Shown here one piece after another: positions 54,180 to 62,594 of a stretch of 64,000 nucleotides of DNA (its first letter is position 1; the number at the start of each line of letters is the position of its first letter). The DNA lies in assembly GCF_018853465.1 (NCBI RefSeq), contig NZ_JABBOU010000009.1, positions 1-64,000 of the forward strand. The letters run 5' to 3'. This DNA is from Acidithiobacillus montserratensis. GTDB lineage: Bacteria; Pseudomonadota; Gammaproteobacteria; Acidithiobacillales; Acidithiobacillaceae. The notes beneath the pieces are model-generated. The model saw only the letters and a program-made list of their open reading frames with translations. It was not told the DNA's origin and did not search any database. The position numbers were made by a program, and so were the translations under genes.

Positions 54180-54470
54180 GTGTCTGCGCGATTCCATAAA
54201 AAATATATCGGGGCATTCATTTTCGTTGTCGTTTTTGCCAGTAGTCATGTTATGGCCTTTGCTGGTCAATTAAAGGTGTCCATAGTACCCCACTATCCAG
54301 TCCATGTTTTGGAAATGCCCAGATCAGTGGCAGGTATGTCATTAGGCAGAATGGAAAAATGGGCACGTATTGGAGATCCCGCAGCAGAAAAGGCCCTTGG
54401 TCTGGATTACTTATATGGCAGAGGCCTTCGAGAAAACTGGCAACAATCCACCAAAGATCGACGGAAATGA
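54180..54470 (+). CDS. Small exported protein with one Sel1-like repeat
   Basis: 96 aa from GTG 54180 (GAGGA about 9 nt upstream). Signal-like helix (IGAFIFVVVFASSHVMAFA), then a single Sel1-type unit (ARIGDPAAEKALGLDYLYGRG). The protein ends soon after (QQSTKDRRK), where a Sel1 array would normally go on, so it could be a truncated gene. No continuation in the other frames. Role unknown. Confidence 0.5.
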   Translation: MSARFHKKYIGAFIFVVVFASSHVMAFAGQLKVSIVPHYPVHVLEMPRSVAGMSLGRMEKWARIGDPAAEKALGLDYLYGRGLRENWQQSTKDRRK

Positions 54471-54491
54471 GCCCTTCTTGTGTTCAAGCGC

Positions 54492-54620
54492 ATGATGAAA
54501 ATCCTTGCAGTAGTTCTGTTCGCGACTTTCTGGGTGGTCTGGATTGGTCACCAAGGGCATCTGCATAGCGAACGAATATTCGCTTCGGAAAATACCGGCA
54601 AGATATCCGTGAGCGGGTAG
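54492..54620 (+). CDS. 42-aa single-helix membrane protein (tentative)
   Basis: MMKILAVVLFATFWVVWIGH and a polar tail ending GKISVSG. Same length and layout as the small protein at 49980-50108 (hydrophobic start, FW in the helix, His after it, polar tail with K[VI]S). No clear ribosome binding site. 21 nt after the Sel1-like gene. Confidence 0.35.
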   Translation: MMKILAVVLFATFWVVWIGHQGHLHSERIFASENTGKISVSG

Positions 54621-54801
54621 TCTGCCTGCTGGGTAGACCGTTAATACCTAACCAGATTCAGTGGGATGCTTGATCACGGCAGGTCATTCCACACAATTCC
54701 AACGCGCTGGCTATGAAACTTGGGGGTGGAGTTGCCCGGCTGAACACTGCAGCAAAGCTGCGTAATTCTGCAATGGTGTCCTGATGATCACGACGTCAGC
54801 G

Positions 54802-56211
54802 CTACGCCTTATTTGCCGATGTCTTCAGTTCGGGCTGGACATTTTCGGCTTGCAGTCCATGTCCAGTCAACCAGCCCAGGAGAATCCCTACAATCGCCAT
54901 GGCGGACAAGGCCGGATAACCGATAAATTGTACCAACGGCCCACCCAGAAAGGTTCCCAAAACGGTCGCGACCGCGCCACTGGCATTGAATAAACCCATG
55001 GCAGCCCCTTGACTGAAGGGGGTCAGGCGGGCAGTCAGGGTGGTGCCTGAGATGCTTTGCAAGGGCCATACCGCCATAATTACAACAAAGCCCAGCAAGG
55101 CGACGAATGTTTTCGGAATAGGGGTAAAAAACACGAGCAACAACAGACTAAAACCGATTAAGCGCCCGAGCAGGGACCAGCGATAGACCCGACCAGCACC
55201 ATATTTTCCGGATAATTGCCCACCCACTGAATAGAGAATCAAGGCAAAGGCAGCGGTGATGGCATAGACACTGGAAGTCAACGTGGGGGCCACGCTGTAA
55301 GCTTTTTGCATGGCCACCGGGAAATAGGCAAAGAAGGCCGCCACGCCAAAGGCCACCGCAAACCAGGAAAACAGAAAGCGTCCGAAGCGCGTATGCAAAA
55401 CATCCATGAAGCGTTTGCCACCCCGGAGGGAAAGATGATGGGAAAAGCGCAGTAGCCCACCCCCCAGCAGTTCGGGACGGCCGAAATTGGCCAGCAGACG
55501 CCAGTCCAAATCCCGGCGCATTTGTTGACCGATTTCCGCTGTCCAATCAACCCGCTTTGCGGCCGAAGGGAGCCCCTTGGCAGCCAGCCATATTGCCGGA
55601 AACAAAGCCAGCGCAGAACAGATCAGCCCCCATTTGAAATTCGCGGTAAAAATCCCGGCAAGCAATAGTCCTCCCACTTGTCCCGCACCATTAAAGGTCT
55701 GTAGCCAGCCGAGCCGGGCCTCCCAGTGGTTTTTGGGATCGAATTCCACAATAAACAAACTGGCCACGGTAGCGACCGCTGAAGTGCCTGCCCCCGCCGC
55801 CAACGATAACAGTGACCACGGTAACAGTCCGGGTAAAAACGGCAGAAACCCCAGAGCCAGCATCAATACGATGAAACCACCAAAGAAAACGGGAAGATGC
55901 CATTGCTTGTTGTCCGCCAGAAAGCCCCATAGAGGCGAACTCAATAATCCCAGATTGAATCCTCCCATCACATAGGCGACCCAACTGAGATGATGGGATA
56001 TTGCGACAATCATCAAGGGGAGAAGAATGGGGAGTATTCCTGAAGAGATCGCCCCCAGAATGGCGTAGGAAAGAAACCAGATGGATATCCAGCGTCTTGG
56101 TTCATTCAGGATGTGCAGAACCTTGGCCAGATGCGCACGTGCCCGCTGCCTGCGATCCATGGATGAAATGGGTTTTTCGGGTTCAGCCTGCTGAGTGATA
56201 CTTTCAATCAT
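54802..56211 (-). CDS. MFS transporter
   Basis: 469 aa, twelve helices. Each half has the MFS architecture; helix 2-3 loop GGFNLGLLSSPLWGFLADNKQWH corresponds to motif A in a degenerate form, and the second half has SVGGQLSGKYGAGRVYRW. A basic segment precedes helix 1 (MDRRQRARAHLAKV). Substrate unknown. GGGAGGA stands 6 nt before ATG 56211; the longer frame to 56457 is hydrophilic and unlikely. Confidence 0.8.
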   Translation of the reverse strand: MIESITQQAEPEKPISSMDRRQRARAHLAKVLHILNEPRRWISIWFLSYAILGAISSGILPILLPLMIVAISHHLSWVAYVMGGFNLGLLSSPLWGFLADNKQWHLPVFFGGFIVLMLALGFLPFLPGLLPWSLLSLAAGAGTSAVATVASLFIVEFDPKNHWEARLGWLQTFNGAGQVGGLLLAGIFTANFKWGLICSALALFPAIWLAAKGLPSAAKRVDWTAEIGQQMRRDLDWRLLANFGRPELLGGGLLRFSHHLSLRGGKRFMDVLHTRFGRFLFSWFAVAFGVAAFFAYFPVAMQKAYSVAPTLTSSVYAITAAFALILYSVGGQLSGKYGAGRVYRWSLLGRLIGFSLLLLVFFTPIPKTFVALLGFVVIMAVWPLQSISGTTLTARLTPFSQGAAMGLFNASGAVATVLGTFLGGPLVQFIGYPALSAMAIVGILLGWLTGHGLQAENVQPELKTSANKA

Positions 56212-56707
56212 GACAGATCCTCCCAGGATGGGTGATAAAAGAAATTCGGGACAAGAGCTTGGCCATATAAAATATGGATAGGCATCCCGGCCAATAGTTC
56301 CATCGGGAATGGCAAAGGCGCTTACGCCAACTGATTGTGCTGAAACATCCTTGTTTGACATTTCAGTAACATTTTTAAGGCTTGGCCCTTGAAAGTTGTC
56401 CCCTATGCATTCACCTGAACCTCCCGGATAATCAGCAGTCAGATGAATTTGGAACATTTTTTAAACTGCTAACCTTATAAACTGATTGGCAGTTGTCAGA
56501 GTAGGCATTGCCCCCGCTGCAAACTTTTTGCTCCGCCGGGTCCTGCGAAGCGTTATATACTCGCAATGCCTGGATGATAAACGCACTGAAAATAGCCTGT
56601 TGTCCGGTACATCCGGCTGGGCTTGTGGGACAAATTAGTCAGTCAGCTCGAAAATCTCCCTGTCTGGAAGTCATCCTTTTCCGTTCTCATACGTTCGTCG
56701 GGGTGTA
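56212..56707. other. Intergenic stretch, nothing assigned
   Basis: Short chance frames only. AT-rich stretches near 56268 and 56450 could hold a promoter for the MFS gene. Confidence 0.5.
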
Positions 56708-57043
56708 TGAAATCAGCAAACACCATCTTTTCGTCTATAGTCGAGCTGAATGAGGCTGCTCTCGGATTTTTTTACCTGAAAACCATGTTAACCGCCGGAC
56801 TGGGATTTTTTCGGCAGCCTACGATTTGTTCATCATTGGTTTTGCCTTGGCCTTGATTCGGCAGGAATGGCATCTCGATGCCTTCAGGATGGGATTGATC
56901 ATTTCCATTTCTCTGATTGCAGTGCTTTTGGGGGCCTATTTTTCGGTAGAATTGCGGGTAGTTACGGACGGCGGAAAATATATGGTGTTGAGGTCCTGCT
57001 GATGGCGCTGGGTGTATTGATCTGGCCGGCCAAACGATAGGGG
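56708..57043 (+). pseudogene. Frameshifted N-terminal part of a second MFS transporter
   Basis: Three reading frames must be joined. Frame 1: MKSANTIFSSIVELNEAALG, ending LTAGLGFF. Frame 2: AAYDLFIIGFALALIRQEWH, going on LIISISLIAVLLGAY. Frame 3: GRIAGSYGRRKIYGVEVLLM, ending IWPAKR and stop. Together these give helices 1-3 of an MFS protein with motif A (GxxxGRRK), closest in look to the phosphate:H+ symporter (PHS) type. It has at least two frameshifts and an early end, so it is not functional. Confidence 0.65.
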
Positions 57044-57068
57044 TCCATAGTGATATCCCAACAATACA

Positions 57069-57983
57069 TTATTGGAGGACTGGACCTTTGGGTTGGCTAT
57101 ATCCGGTTTCCTTGAACATGGCCTGACCGGCCGCGCTGGTCATGAAATGGATGAAGGCCATGCCCAGTTTGGGATCAGGAGCATCCGTAGGCACTGCCGC
57201 ATAAAATACCAGCGGTTGGGTGTGAACCGTTTTGGGGTGGCCATCCACATTCAGAGTGAAGTGGACCTTGCTGTACCAGTCCTTGGACATGGCCGGATCG
57301 CTGAGGTTGATCTGCGCAGGGAGGGTGATATAGGACAGATGCAGGGATTTGACGGCGCTTAAGTAACCCGATGAAGCGGCCATCTGACCACTTTTGAGGC
57401 GGGCAAGCAGAGAGGCTTCGGTGAAAATCTGTTGCTGGTTTTCGACGGGGCCGAGAATGTTTTTGACCAGATCCGGCTGGTGATAATATTTTTCTGCCAG
57501 CATGAAGGTGAAAACGATGTTCTGACCTTGTGGATCGGTTTTGGGGTCGGTACGACCAAAGCGGACCCCGGGCATTTCAAGAACCTTGTACCAGGGCATT
57601 TTACCCGCAGCCGCTTTTTCAAAGTCCTTGGCGTAGGGACTGTTGGGGCTGTAGGCAATGCACATGGCGGTGCTGGCCACTGGATAGGCTTCTTTAACCA
57701 GGCCCGCTTTCATCAACACTTCAATGGGTCCGGGAGTAATGGAAACAAACACATCCGGACGCAGCTTGTGTCCGGCGATTAGATGCGCCAGGCCATAGGC
57801 GCCCTGGCCTTCACCCTGGTAATGGACACCCTGGGCCTTGGCAAAGGCGGGCCCCAGGTGCAGATCCATGACGGCACCCATGGAGCCTGCATAGGCAACC
57901 CGAAAATCTTGAGCACTGGCAAAGGCAGGCAGAGTGAGAAAGATGGCAGCGGTGAGGCCGGCGGCAATATGAAGTTTTTGCAT
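57069..57983 (-). CDS. WtpA/ModA-like molybdate-tungstate binding protein
   Basis: 304 aa with a signal peptide (cut at ASA-QD). Class II periplasmic-binding fold: FRVAYAGSMGAVMDLHLGPAF at the start of the mature protein, RPDVFVSITPGPIEVLM, RFGRTDPKTDPQG and SGYLSAVKSLHLSYITLP, as in the WtpA family of tungstate/molybdate ABC transporters. No permease or ATPase gene is adjacent, so it would work with parts coded elsewhere. A ModE-like palindrome 16-43 nt upstream supports the metal role. Confidence 0.8.
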   Translation of the reverse strand: MQKLHIAAGLTAAIFLTLPAFASAQDFRVAYAGSMGAVMDLHLGPAFAKAQGVHYQGEGQGAYGLAHLIAGHKLRPDVFVSITPGPIEVLMKAGLVKEAYPVASTAMCIAYSPNSPYAKDFEKAAAGKMPWYKVLEMPGVRFGRTDPKTDPQGQNIVFTFMLAEKYYHQPDLVKNILGPVENQQQIFTEASLLARLKSGQMAASSGYLSAVKSLHLSYITLPAQINLSDPAMSKDWYSKVHFTLNVDGHPKTVHTQPLVFYAAVPTDAPDPKLGMAFIHFMTSAAGQAMFKETGYSQPKGPVLQ

Positions 57984-57998
57984 AAAGTGAACCCATGG

Positions 57999-58026
57999 TT
58001 GTTTATATATGAATATATATAACGAT
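57999..58026. promoter_or_regulatory. ModE-like operator
   Basis: TTGTTTATATA - six bases - TATATAACGAT, a dyad with the right half equal to a ModE half-site and the left half matching its reverse complement in 8 of 11 bases. It stands between -16 and -43 of the binding-protein ATG, where a molybdate-bound repressor would block transcription. Confidence 0.55.
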
Positions 58027-58215
58027 AGATCAACAACAGGTCAAGCGAGCGCGCTCAGCACAGCGGTGAGAAGCCATTTGGGCGCGGTTGACGCCCCTCT
58101 ATTCGAACGATGGCCGCTGCTTGCCGTTGATTTTTATGATGGATATTCACCACGATGCGCCGCTGTAAGGTGGCGGGATGATGCGACATCCGGGCGTCGG
58201 TCCAGTAGCAGTCCC

Positions 58216-59496
58216 TCAGCCCGGAGACCAGGCCGGTTCGTTGGCTTGACCGGATATATCCAGAAAATGCAGGCCCTTACCGTTGACGGCCACTTCTCCC
58301 AACACTTTTTGTCCGCCGCGATGGGTGGCAAAAACCAGCATCCGGCCATCTTCGGCAAAACTGGGGTGCTCGCAGTTGCCGCCATCATAAAGAATCTGCA
58401 GGTCATTGCCGTCGGGGCGCATTTCGGCCAGCGATAATACTCCGCGATAGGCATGAATAAAGGCAATCCAGCGCCCGTTGGGGGCGTAGCTGGGAGAAAC
58501 ATTGTAACCACCCGCGTAACTCAGTCGTTCAATGTGACTGCCATTGGCGCGCATCTGATAAATCTGGGCACTACCCTGGCGGTTGGACACAAACACCAGA
58601 TGGTGGCCTCCGGGGGACCAGCTGGGACTGGTATTGACGGTTCCCCGGCGCGTCAATACCCGTTCGTGACCAGTATGCAGGTTTTCCAGTACCAATTCGG
58701 TGCGTCCCCGTTCCCAGACCTTGGCGAAAGCGAGGTACTGGCCATTGGGCGAAAAAGCCGGAGCGCTCAGGGCGCTGCCCTGGTCGGGAACCTGCTGGCG
58801 CTGACCGTTGGCGAGATTCTGAATGTAGATGACCGAATGGCGGTGCCGGTAGGTGACATAAGCCAATTGCCGACCATGGGACGACCAGTCCGGAGAGATG
58901 ATCGGAATTTTGCCGCGCAAAATGCTGCGGGCATTCCAGCCATCCGACTGGGCCACATCCAGGTCGTAATGGCTGCCCTGTTGATCCACATAAGCAATAT
59001 GACTGGCAAAAGGGCCGGGCTCACCGGTAATCTGCTGATAGAGCAGGTCGGCAATTTCCTGACCGACCATGTGATAACCCTCGGCATTGCTGACATAGCG
59101 GCGTCCCGCCAGCATTTTGTGGGTGATCAGGCTGACCGCATCGGCATCCACCACATATCCTTGGGATGTTTGCCGGACTTTGCCAACGGCCATGGCCAGC
59201 GCCCCGGTTTTTTCCCATGCGCCGACTTTAATGGCAGCGGCGGAGTGGGGATCATCCGGATACAGAGCGGGATTGATCACCGAAAAATAGCCACTGTGCT
59301 GCAGATCGTATCGCACAATGTGGGCAATATCCGGCTGTCCGGCTGGGCCGGAGCCAAAGCTGGGGACGGCGACGGGGGCTGAGCTGCTGACAGCTTTGCT
59401 GATGTTGACAGTCAGAGCGCTGGCCGTGAGGGGCAGACCGCCCAAAGCTAGTAGCAGGGCGGGGAGCAGAATAGGTCGATGAATAGGCCGAGACAT
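58216..59496 (-). CDS. tolB: Tol-Pal system protein TolB
   Basis: 426 aa periplasmic protein: signal peptide, an N-terminal domain of about 150 aa and a six-bladed beta propeller made of WD40-like TolB repeats (PDWSSHGRQLAYVTY, PAFSPNGQYLAFAK, PSWSPGGHHLVFVS, PSYAPNGRWIAFIH, PSFAEDGRMLVFAT). It links the Tol inner-membrane complex to Pal and peptidoglycan. AGGAG 6 nt before ATG. It is 18 nt after the carboxypeptidase gene, not next to tolQRA/pal, so this could be a TolB outside the usual cluster. Confidence 0.85.
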   Translation of the reverse strand: MSRPIHRPILLPALLLALGGLPLTASALTVNISKAVSSSAPVAVPSFGSGPAGQPDIAHIVRYDLQHSGYFSVINPALYPDDPHSAAAIKVGAWEKTGALAMAVGKVRQTSQGYVVDADAVSLITHKMLAGRRYVSNAEGYHMVGQEIADLLYQQITGEPGPFASHIAYVDQQGSHYDLDVAQSDGWNARSILRGKIPIISPDWSSHGRQLAYVTYRHRHSVIYIQNLANGQRQQVPDQGSALSAPAFSPNGQYLAFAKVWERGRTELVLENLHTGHERVLTRRGTVNTSPSWSPGGHHLVFVSNRQGSAQIYQMRANGSHIERLSYAGGYNVSPSYAPNGRWIAFIHAYRGVLSLAEMRPDGNDLQILYDGGNCEHPSFAEDGRMLVFATHRGGQKVLGEVAVNGKGLHFLDISGQANEPAWSPG

Positions 59497-59514
59497 GAAA
59501 GGCTCCTGATGCTT

Positions 59515-60684
59515 TTACAAGGATTGTTTGACGCGATTCCAGAGGCTACCGAAGGTGCCTGCCGGTTTGGCGGCCTCAGCGGCGACCAGATCTGTGCTAC
59601 CCAACACCTTGCCGTTCAGGGATACGGTCATTTCCCCGAGTTTCTGACCTTTGGCAATGCCCTGACTACCGATTTTCTGATAAGTGACCTGGGTTTTCAG
59701 ATCCTTTTCGGCGCCGGTGGGAATCATGACCTCCACATTCCGGGCGACCGTGACCGGCAGTTTGTCCGGGTCCAGGCTGGTATCGCTGTAAGTGCCGACC
59801 ACGCTACCGGCCTTGGTCACGGTGTGGTCTGTGGTAAAGCGGTAACCGTAATCCAGTAAGGCCACCACATCATTGACCCCGCTCGGCCAGTTGGGGGCAC
59901 CCATAACCACGGCAATCAGGCGGCGTCCATTGCGGACGGCGGTGGTATCCATGCAGTGCCCTGCTGCGTTGGTATGTCCGGTTTTCAGGCCGTCGATGTC
60001 AGGATGCCCGAACAGGGCCGGATTCCAGCTCCGCTGGGTGATGTGGTTGTAGCGATAGTATTTGATTTTGGAGATATGGATGACTTGCGGGTATTTCGCT
60101 ATCAGATCCCGGGAAATCATGGCAATATCCAGGGCGGAAAGGTGCAGATCAGGAGTGGGAAGCCCATCCACGTCGCCATAGTGGGCCCCCGGTAAACCCA
60201 ATTTACGGGCTGTGCTGTTCATTTCATCCACAAAACTGGCGCGACTACCCGCTACTGCTTGAGCCAATGCCACTGCCGCATCATTGCCGGAGTCAATGAT
60301 CAGACCATGCATGAGCTGGGCGACGGTGACGGGCAGATTCGGCTGGATGAACATACTCGACCCGCCGGTATGCCAGGCTACCCGGCTGACATGAATGCGT
60401 TGATTCCAGTGCAGGGCGCCATCGGCGAGAGCCCCGTAAGTCAGGTAGGCCGTCATCAGTTTGGTCAGGCTGGCGGGAGGTAACTGCAGGTTGGCGTCTT
60501 TTTCCGCGATAATCTGTCCGGTCCGAAAATCCATCAGCACATAGCTTTTGGCATCGGCTATGGGCGGTGGCGGAGGCATCAGCAGGGCGGTATTGGCAAA
60601 GGCAGTGCCTCCTGACAACAGCGTGGCAACAGCCGCCAGCAACAGGAAACGCGTGGATTGCAGCGAGGTGGTTTTGTGGCGCAT
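59515..60684 (-). CDS. dacA: D-alanyl-D-alanine carboxypeptidase (PBP5/6 type)
   Basis: 389 aa, exported, trims pentapeptide stems of peptidoglycan. Active site complete: SLTK (Ser72, Lys75), SGN (132-134) and KTG (234-236). A signal peptide of about 30 aa and a Pro-rich spacer MPPPPPI precede the domain; the PBP5 tail with a possible amphipathic anchor (FGSLWNRVKQSL) ends it. AAGGAAG before the ATG. Paralog of the degenerate gene at 46270. Confidence 0.93.
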   Translation of the reverse strand: MRHKTTSLQSTRFLLLAAVATLLSGGTAFANTALLMPPPPPIADAKSYVLMDFRTGQIIAEKDANLQLPPASLTKLMTAYLTYGALADGALHWNQRIHVSRVAWHTGGSSMFIQPNLPVTVAQLMHGLIIDSGNDAAVALAQAVAGSRASFVDEMNSTARKLGLPGAHYGDVDGLPTPDLHLSALDIAMISRDLIAKYPQVIHISKIKYYRYNHITQRSWNPALFGHPDIDGLKTGHTNAAGHCMDTTAVRNGRRLIAVVMGAPNWPSGVNDVVALLDYGYRFTTDHTVTKAGSVVGTYSDTSLDPDKLPVTVARNVEVMIPTGAEKDLKTQVTYQKIGSQGIAKGQKLGEMTVSLNGKVLGSTDLVAAEAAKPAGTFGSLWNRVKQSL

Positions 60685-60711
60685 ACGACTTCCTTGTAAG
60701 CAGTTTTGGTT

Positions 60712-62202
60712 TTAATGTTCCGACAGGGTGATCACCACATACAGACTTTGATGCCCCTGGCGGACCAGCAAGGGAATGGGCGTATGGGCCGGTAATTTCC
60801 GGACAATCTGCTGGAGTTGCTCAGGACTGTTGACCATCTGCTGATCGATTTGCTGGATGACCATGCCGTCCGTCAACCCCATTTGCGCCGCAGGGCCAGG
60901 ATAAATGCTCTCGATCAGGACCCCGTGATGGATGCCGAGACGTTTTTGCGCGGCCTGGTCCAGAGTGGTAACCCGCAGCCCCAGACGACGGATATCGGCG
61001 GTTTTTTCGGCTTCGACATGGCGCATTTTGGACGGCATGGTGCCAATGGTGACTTGCAGGGTTTCCGGCTTGCCATTATGCAAAATACCCATGGGCACGG
61101 TAGTTCCGGGGGGCGTATCGCCCACCAGCGGGGGGAGCTGTCCCACGCTGTAAATCGCTTCGTGATTGTAAGTCACAATCACATCACCCGGCTTCAACCC
61201 GGCCTTGGCAGCGGCCTCATGGGGGCTGACCGAGGCGACCAGAGCGCCCACCGGTTCTTTCATGTGCAGGGCCTTGGCCATTTGCGGCGTGACTTCCTGA
61301 ACATCCACACCGAGCCAGCCAAAGTGGAGTTTTTTATGAGCCTCAAAAGCATGAACAGCGCGCATGGCGGTGTTGATGGGAATACTGAAAGACAGGCCCA
61401 TATAACCACCATCGTTGGTATAAATCTGGTCATTGATACCTACGACCTGTCCTTCCATGTTGAAAATTGGCCCTCCGGAATTACCCGGGTTGATAGGCAC
61501 ATCGCTCTGAATGAAGGGGATATATTCATCATCATGGGGAAGTGGCCGATTCAAGGCACTGACCACCCCCTGGGTGACCGTATTGTAAAAGCCAAAAGGC
61601 ATGCCAATGGCCAGTAACCACTGTCCTACTTTGAGGTTGCGGGAGTTGCCCAGCTCTACAGTGGGTAGGTTATGAGCATCGATTTTCAACAGAGCGGTAT
61701 CGTAACGTACCGATAATCCCACGACTTTTGCCGGGTAAGCATGATGATTGGTGAGGGTCACAATAATGTGATGCATCCCCCGCACGACATGCCCGGCGGT
61801 GACAATATAGCCGTTAGGGGAGATGATGAATCCGGAGCCGAGGGCTTCCATTTTTTCTTTTTGAGGGGGATTGGCCCCGGAAAAGCCCTGAAAGAACTGG
61901 TAGAAAGGCGAATTTCTGGGAAATGGATCGGCACCGTTGCCGCCCCGGACAATTTTGGTGTCGGAATCGTCAATTTTTACGATGGCATTACCGTACTTGT
62001 TCACAATGGGCGTGAAATCCGGCAGATCTACCAGCTTGTGGGGATCAGCAGCAGTTTTATTCGCGGAAGTCACGACTGCGCTTGGTGAATGATTGTCGGC
62101 AGCAAAAGCCCATCCTGCAGCGCCCAGTCCAAATCCGGCAGTGGCAGCAATGACGGCAACGAGAATTTGCCGTGGCTGAAAATTAAATGCACGTAAAGGC
62201 AT
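60712..62202 (-). CDS. DegP/HtrA-type periplasmic serine protease
   Basis: 496 aa. Signal anchor, trypsin-like domain with His138 (TAGHVV), Asp168 (RYDTALLKI) and Ser242 (PGNSGGPIF), then two PDZ domains (about 300-390 and 400-490, each with a GLxxGD/GLTDGM carboxylate loop). Periplasmic quality control and chaperone (DegP/DegQ/MucD). AGGAG stands 10 nt before ATG and overlaps the stop of a tiny upstream frame. Confidence 0.93.
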   Translation of the reverse strand: MPLRAFNFQPRQILVAVIAATAGFGLGAAGWAFAADNHSPSAVVTSANKTAADPHKLVDLPDFTPIVNKYGNAIVKIDDSDTKIVRGGNGADPFPRNSPFYQFFQGFSGANPPQKEKMEALGSGFIISPNGYIVTAGHVVRGMHHIIVTLTNHHAYPAKVVGLSVRYDTALLKIDAHNLPTVELGNSRNLKVGQWLLAIGMPFGFYNTVTQGVVSALNRPLPHDDEYIPFIQSDVPINPGNSGGPIFNMEGQVVGINDQIYTNDGGYMGLSFSIPINTAMRAVHAFEAHKKLHFGWLGVDVQEVTPQMAKALHMKEPVGALVASVSPHEAAAKAGLKPGDVIVTYNHEAIYSVGQLPPLVGDTPPGTTVPMGILHNGKPETLQVTIGTMPSKMRHVEAEKTADIRRLGLRVTTLDQAAQKRLGIHHGVLIESIYPGPAAQMGLTDGMVIQQIDQQMVNSPEQLQQIVRKLPAHTPIPLLVRQGHQSLYVVITLSEH

Positions 62203-62214
62203 AAATGGAGGCTC

Positions 62215-62325
62215 CTATTTGTCCCAATGACGTAATATCCATTCCACCAGCAGGCTGGCTGGAACAGTAAAAACCGCAATGCCCGCTAAAATGAGGCATA
62301 TTTCCAGAATATCGACCATCAGCAT
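62215..62325 (-). CDS. 36-aa membrane protein (tentative)
   Basis: MLMVDILEICLILAGIAVFT then PASLLVEWILRHWDK, one helix with charged ends. The TAG stop lies within the ribosome binding region of the protease gene, 12 nt before its ATG. Binding site in front of this ORF is weak. Possibly a small regulator or chance frame. Confidence 0.4.
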   Translation of the reverse strand: MLMVDILEICLILAGIAVFTVPASLLVEWILRHWDK

Positions 62326-62594
62326 TTTTCTGACAGGAACCCAGCAGCCAAAGGCGTTATGGGAATCGGTTTGCGGTTTTTTAGCGGCATCTTTCAGTTT
62401 GAGTTAAAGTCCTTACACCCGTCTTAAGACGCCTACTCTTTACGGGAAGTTCCCGGAACATTTTTCCGGGACGGAGTCATCCTGCGGGAACTTTCCCCGG
62501 CTGACGACCTCTCAGCTAAGCCATAGACTGGGTTTTCTGAGGTGGTTACGTCATTGTTTTCTCCATGTTTGACGATTATTGAAGGGATTTCTGG

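Noticed and set aside
54640-54801. Antitoxin-like fragment near 54720
   Set aside because: Short frames there gave no convincing AbrB/MazE-type pattern.
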